Below, piece by piece: positions 4,713 through 5,789 of a DNA stretch of 5,789 nucleotides. Each line of letters starts with the position of its first letter. Position 1 is the first letter of the stretch. The notes beneath the pieces were generated by a model. That model had not been told where the DNA came from, did not search any database, and saw only the letters and a list, made by a program, of their open reading frames with translations. The stretch is from an uncultured Clostridia bacterium (GTDB lineage Bacteria > Bacillota > Clostridia > Christensenellales > Aristaeellaceae): NCBI GenBank assembly GCA_946626395.1, contig CAMOUF010000302.1, positions 1 to 5,789 of the forward strand, read 5' to 3'. Both the position numbers and the translations under genes were made by a program.

Positions 4713-5789
4713 ATGTTTGATTTTTTGAAAAAGCTGTTTGGGCTTGGCAACGAAGCCCAGCTCAAGCCATTGCTGAAAATCGCGGATCAGATCGACGCCC
4801 TGGAGCCGCAGATGGAAAAGCTGACGGACGCGGAGCTGACCGCGAAAACGGAGGAATTCCGTTCCCGTTTTCAAGGCGGGGAAACCCTGGACCATATGCT
4901 GCCGGAAGCCTTCGCCGTGGTGCGGGAGGCCAGCAAGCGCACGCTGGGCCTGCGTCCCTTCCGGGTGCAGATGATCGGCGGCATCGTGCTGCATCAGGGC
5001 CGCATCGCCGAAATGAAAACCGGTGAAGGCAAAACCCTCACCGCCACTCTGCCCGCGTACCTGAACGCCATCGCGGGGGAAGGCGTGCATATCGTGACGG
5101 TGAACGATTATCTGGCCTCCTTCCAGGGCGAGGAAATGGGCAAGCTCTACCGTTTCCTGGGCATGAAGGTGGGCATCATCGTCCATGACCTGGACAACGA
5201 TCAGCGCAAGGAAGCCTACGCCGCCGATATCACCTACGGCACCAACAATGAAATGGGTTTTGACTATCTGCGGGACAATATGGTGCTCTACGAAAAGGAT
5301 ATGGTGCAGCGGGGCCATGCCTTCGCCATCGTGGACGAGGTGGACTCCATCCTCATCGACGAGGCCCGCACCCCCCTGATCATTTCCGGCCAGGGGGAAA
5401 AGTCCACCGATATGTACGAGCGGGCGGACCGGTTCGTGTCCCGGCTCAAGAACGAAGAGGACTATCATATCGAAGAAAAGGAAAAGGCCGTCACCTTTAC
5501 CGAAGAAGGCACCCGGAAAGCGGAAGCCGCCTTTGGTGTCGAAAATTTGTCCGACCCGGAAAACAACGACCTGAACCATTATCTGATCCAGGCTCTCAAG
5601 GCCAACGCCATCATGAAGCGGGACGTGGACTATGTGGTGCAGAACGATGAAGTGGTCATCGTGGACGAGTTCACGGGCCGCCTGATGGTGGGCCGCCGGT
5701 TCAGCGACGGGCTCCACCAGGCCATCGAGGCCAAGGAACACGTGAAGGTGCAGCGGGAAAGCAAAACCCTGGCCACCATCACCTTCCAG
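4713..5789 (+). CDS. secA: Preprotein translocase ATPase SecA, N-terminal 359 residues (3' end beyond window)
   Basis: SecA is the cytosolic/membrane-peripheral motor that drives unfolded preproteins through SecYEG using ATP. The frame is intact for 359 codons to the window edge; full proteins are about 800-900 residues. The N-terminal helix MFDFLKKLFG is typical. The first nucleotide-binding fold shows Walker A MKTGEGKT (101-108), the ITYGTNNEMGFDYLRDN block (173-189) and Walker B DEVDSILIDEART (208-220). The start of the preprotein cross-linking domain follows, with VDEFTGRLM (317-325), GRRFSDGLHQAIEAKE (327-342) and the return to the fold at TLATITFQ (352-359). NBF2 and the scaffold/wing domains and C-terminal zinc motif are off-window. 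One oddity: the segment after NDYLA (131-135) reads SFQGEEMG, where SecA proteins nearly always have an Arg-Asp pair. The gene is transcribed divergently from the isomerase operon and has its own promoter, leader and strong ribosome binding site. Confidence 0.97.
   Translation, partial: MFDFLKKLFGLGNEAQLKPLLKIADQIDALEPQMEKLTDAELTAKTEEFRSRFQGGETLDHMLPEAFAVVREASKRTLGLRPFRVQMIGGIVLHQGRIAEMKTGEGKTLTATLPAYLNAIAGEGVHIVTVNDYLASFQGEEMGKLYRFLGMKVGIIVHDLDNDQRKEAYAADITYGTNNEMGFDYLRDNMVLYEKDMVQRGHAFAIVDEVDSILIDEARTPLIISGQGEKSTDMYERADRFVSRLKNEEDYHIEEKEKAVTFTEEGTRKAEAAFGVENLSDPENNDLNHYLIQALKANAIMKRDVDYVVQNDEVVIVDEFTGRLMVGRRFSDGLHQAIEAKEHVKVQRESKTLATITFQ

Noticed and set aside
4560..5741. A 393-codon open frame on the minus strand opposite secA
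   Set aside because: SecA motifs are clear on the plus strand. The minus frame is a shadow, has no ribosome binding site, and its low-complexity His/Val/Gly-rich product is unrecognisable. Its equal length to the frame opposite mutS2 is coincidence.
1..5789. CRISPR array, insertion sequence, tRNA, phage or defence genes
   Set aside because: No spaced direct repeats, terminal inverted repeats, transposase motifs or tRNA-like folds were found. Nearly all the sequence is accounted for by five housekeeping genes.

Overview
The window reads as a housekeeping stretch of a moderately GC-rich, low-oxygen-type Bacillota (Clostridia-like) chromosome. This is inferred from protein family content: a MutS2, a ZapA, a long Firmicutes-style U32 protein with a DUF3656 region, and a Bacillus-type SecA N-terminus. 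Strong Shine-Dalgarno sites and a textbook sigma-A promoter agree with it. I cannot name a species.

Layout. Four genes point left (minus strand) from a divergent promoter region. In transcription order they are a cyclophilin-type peptidyl-prolyl isomerase (4472-3948), the cell-division factor zapA (3951-3646), a 784-residue U32-family protein related to RNA hydroxylases (3659-1305), and the 5' half of mutS2 (1233 to the left edge, cut just before its Walker B aspartate). The first three overlap head to tail (4 bp and 14 bp), so they form one translationally coupled unit. mutS2 follows after a 71-bp gap in which I see neither a convincing terminator nor a promoter, so it is probably read from the same transcript. 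To the right, secA (4713 to the right edge, cut after 359 codons) is transcribed in the opposite direction.

The 240-bp divergent region between the isomerase and secA start codons (4473-4712) is the regulatory centre. It holds a TTGACA-17-TATGAT promoter for the left operon, an extended -10 promoter for secA, a 19-bp dyad between them, and a short secA leader with a small hairpin and a possible 14-codon leader ORF ending on the secA ribosome binding site.

Together the genes serve general functions: protein folding, Z-ring assembly, probable RNA modification, processing of branched DNA or collided ribosomes (MutS2), and protein export (SecA). I found no mobile element, CRISPR array, RNA gene or defence system. 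The points most worth a second look are a deviation in a conserved SecA motif, the second cysteine cluster in the duplicated C-terminal part of the U32 protein, and the architecture of the divergent promoter region.
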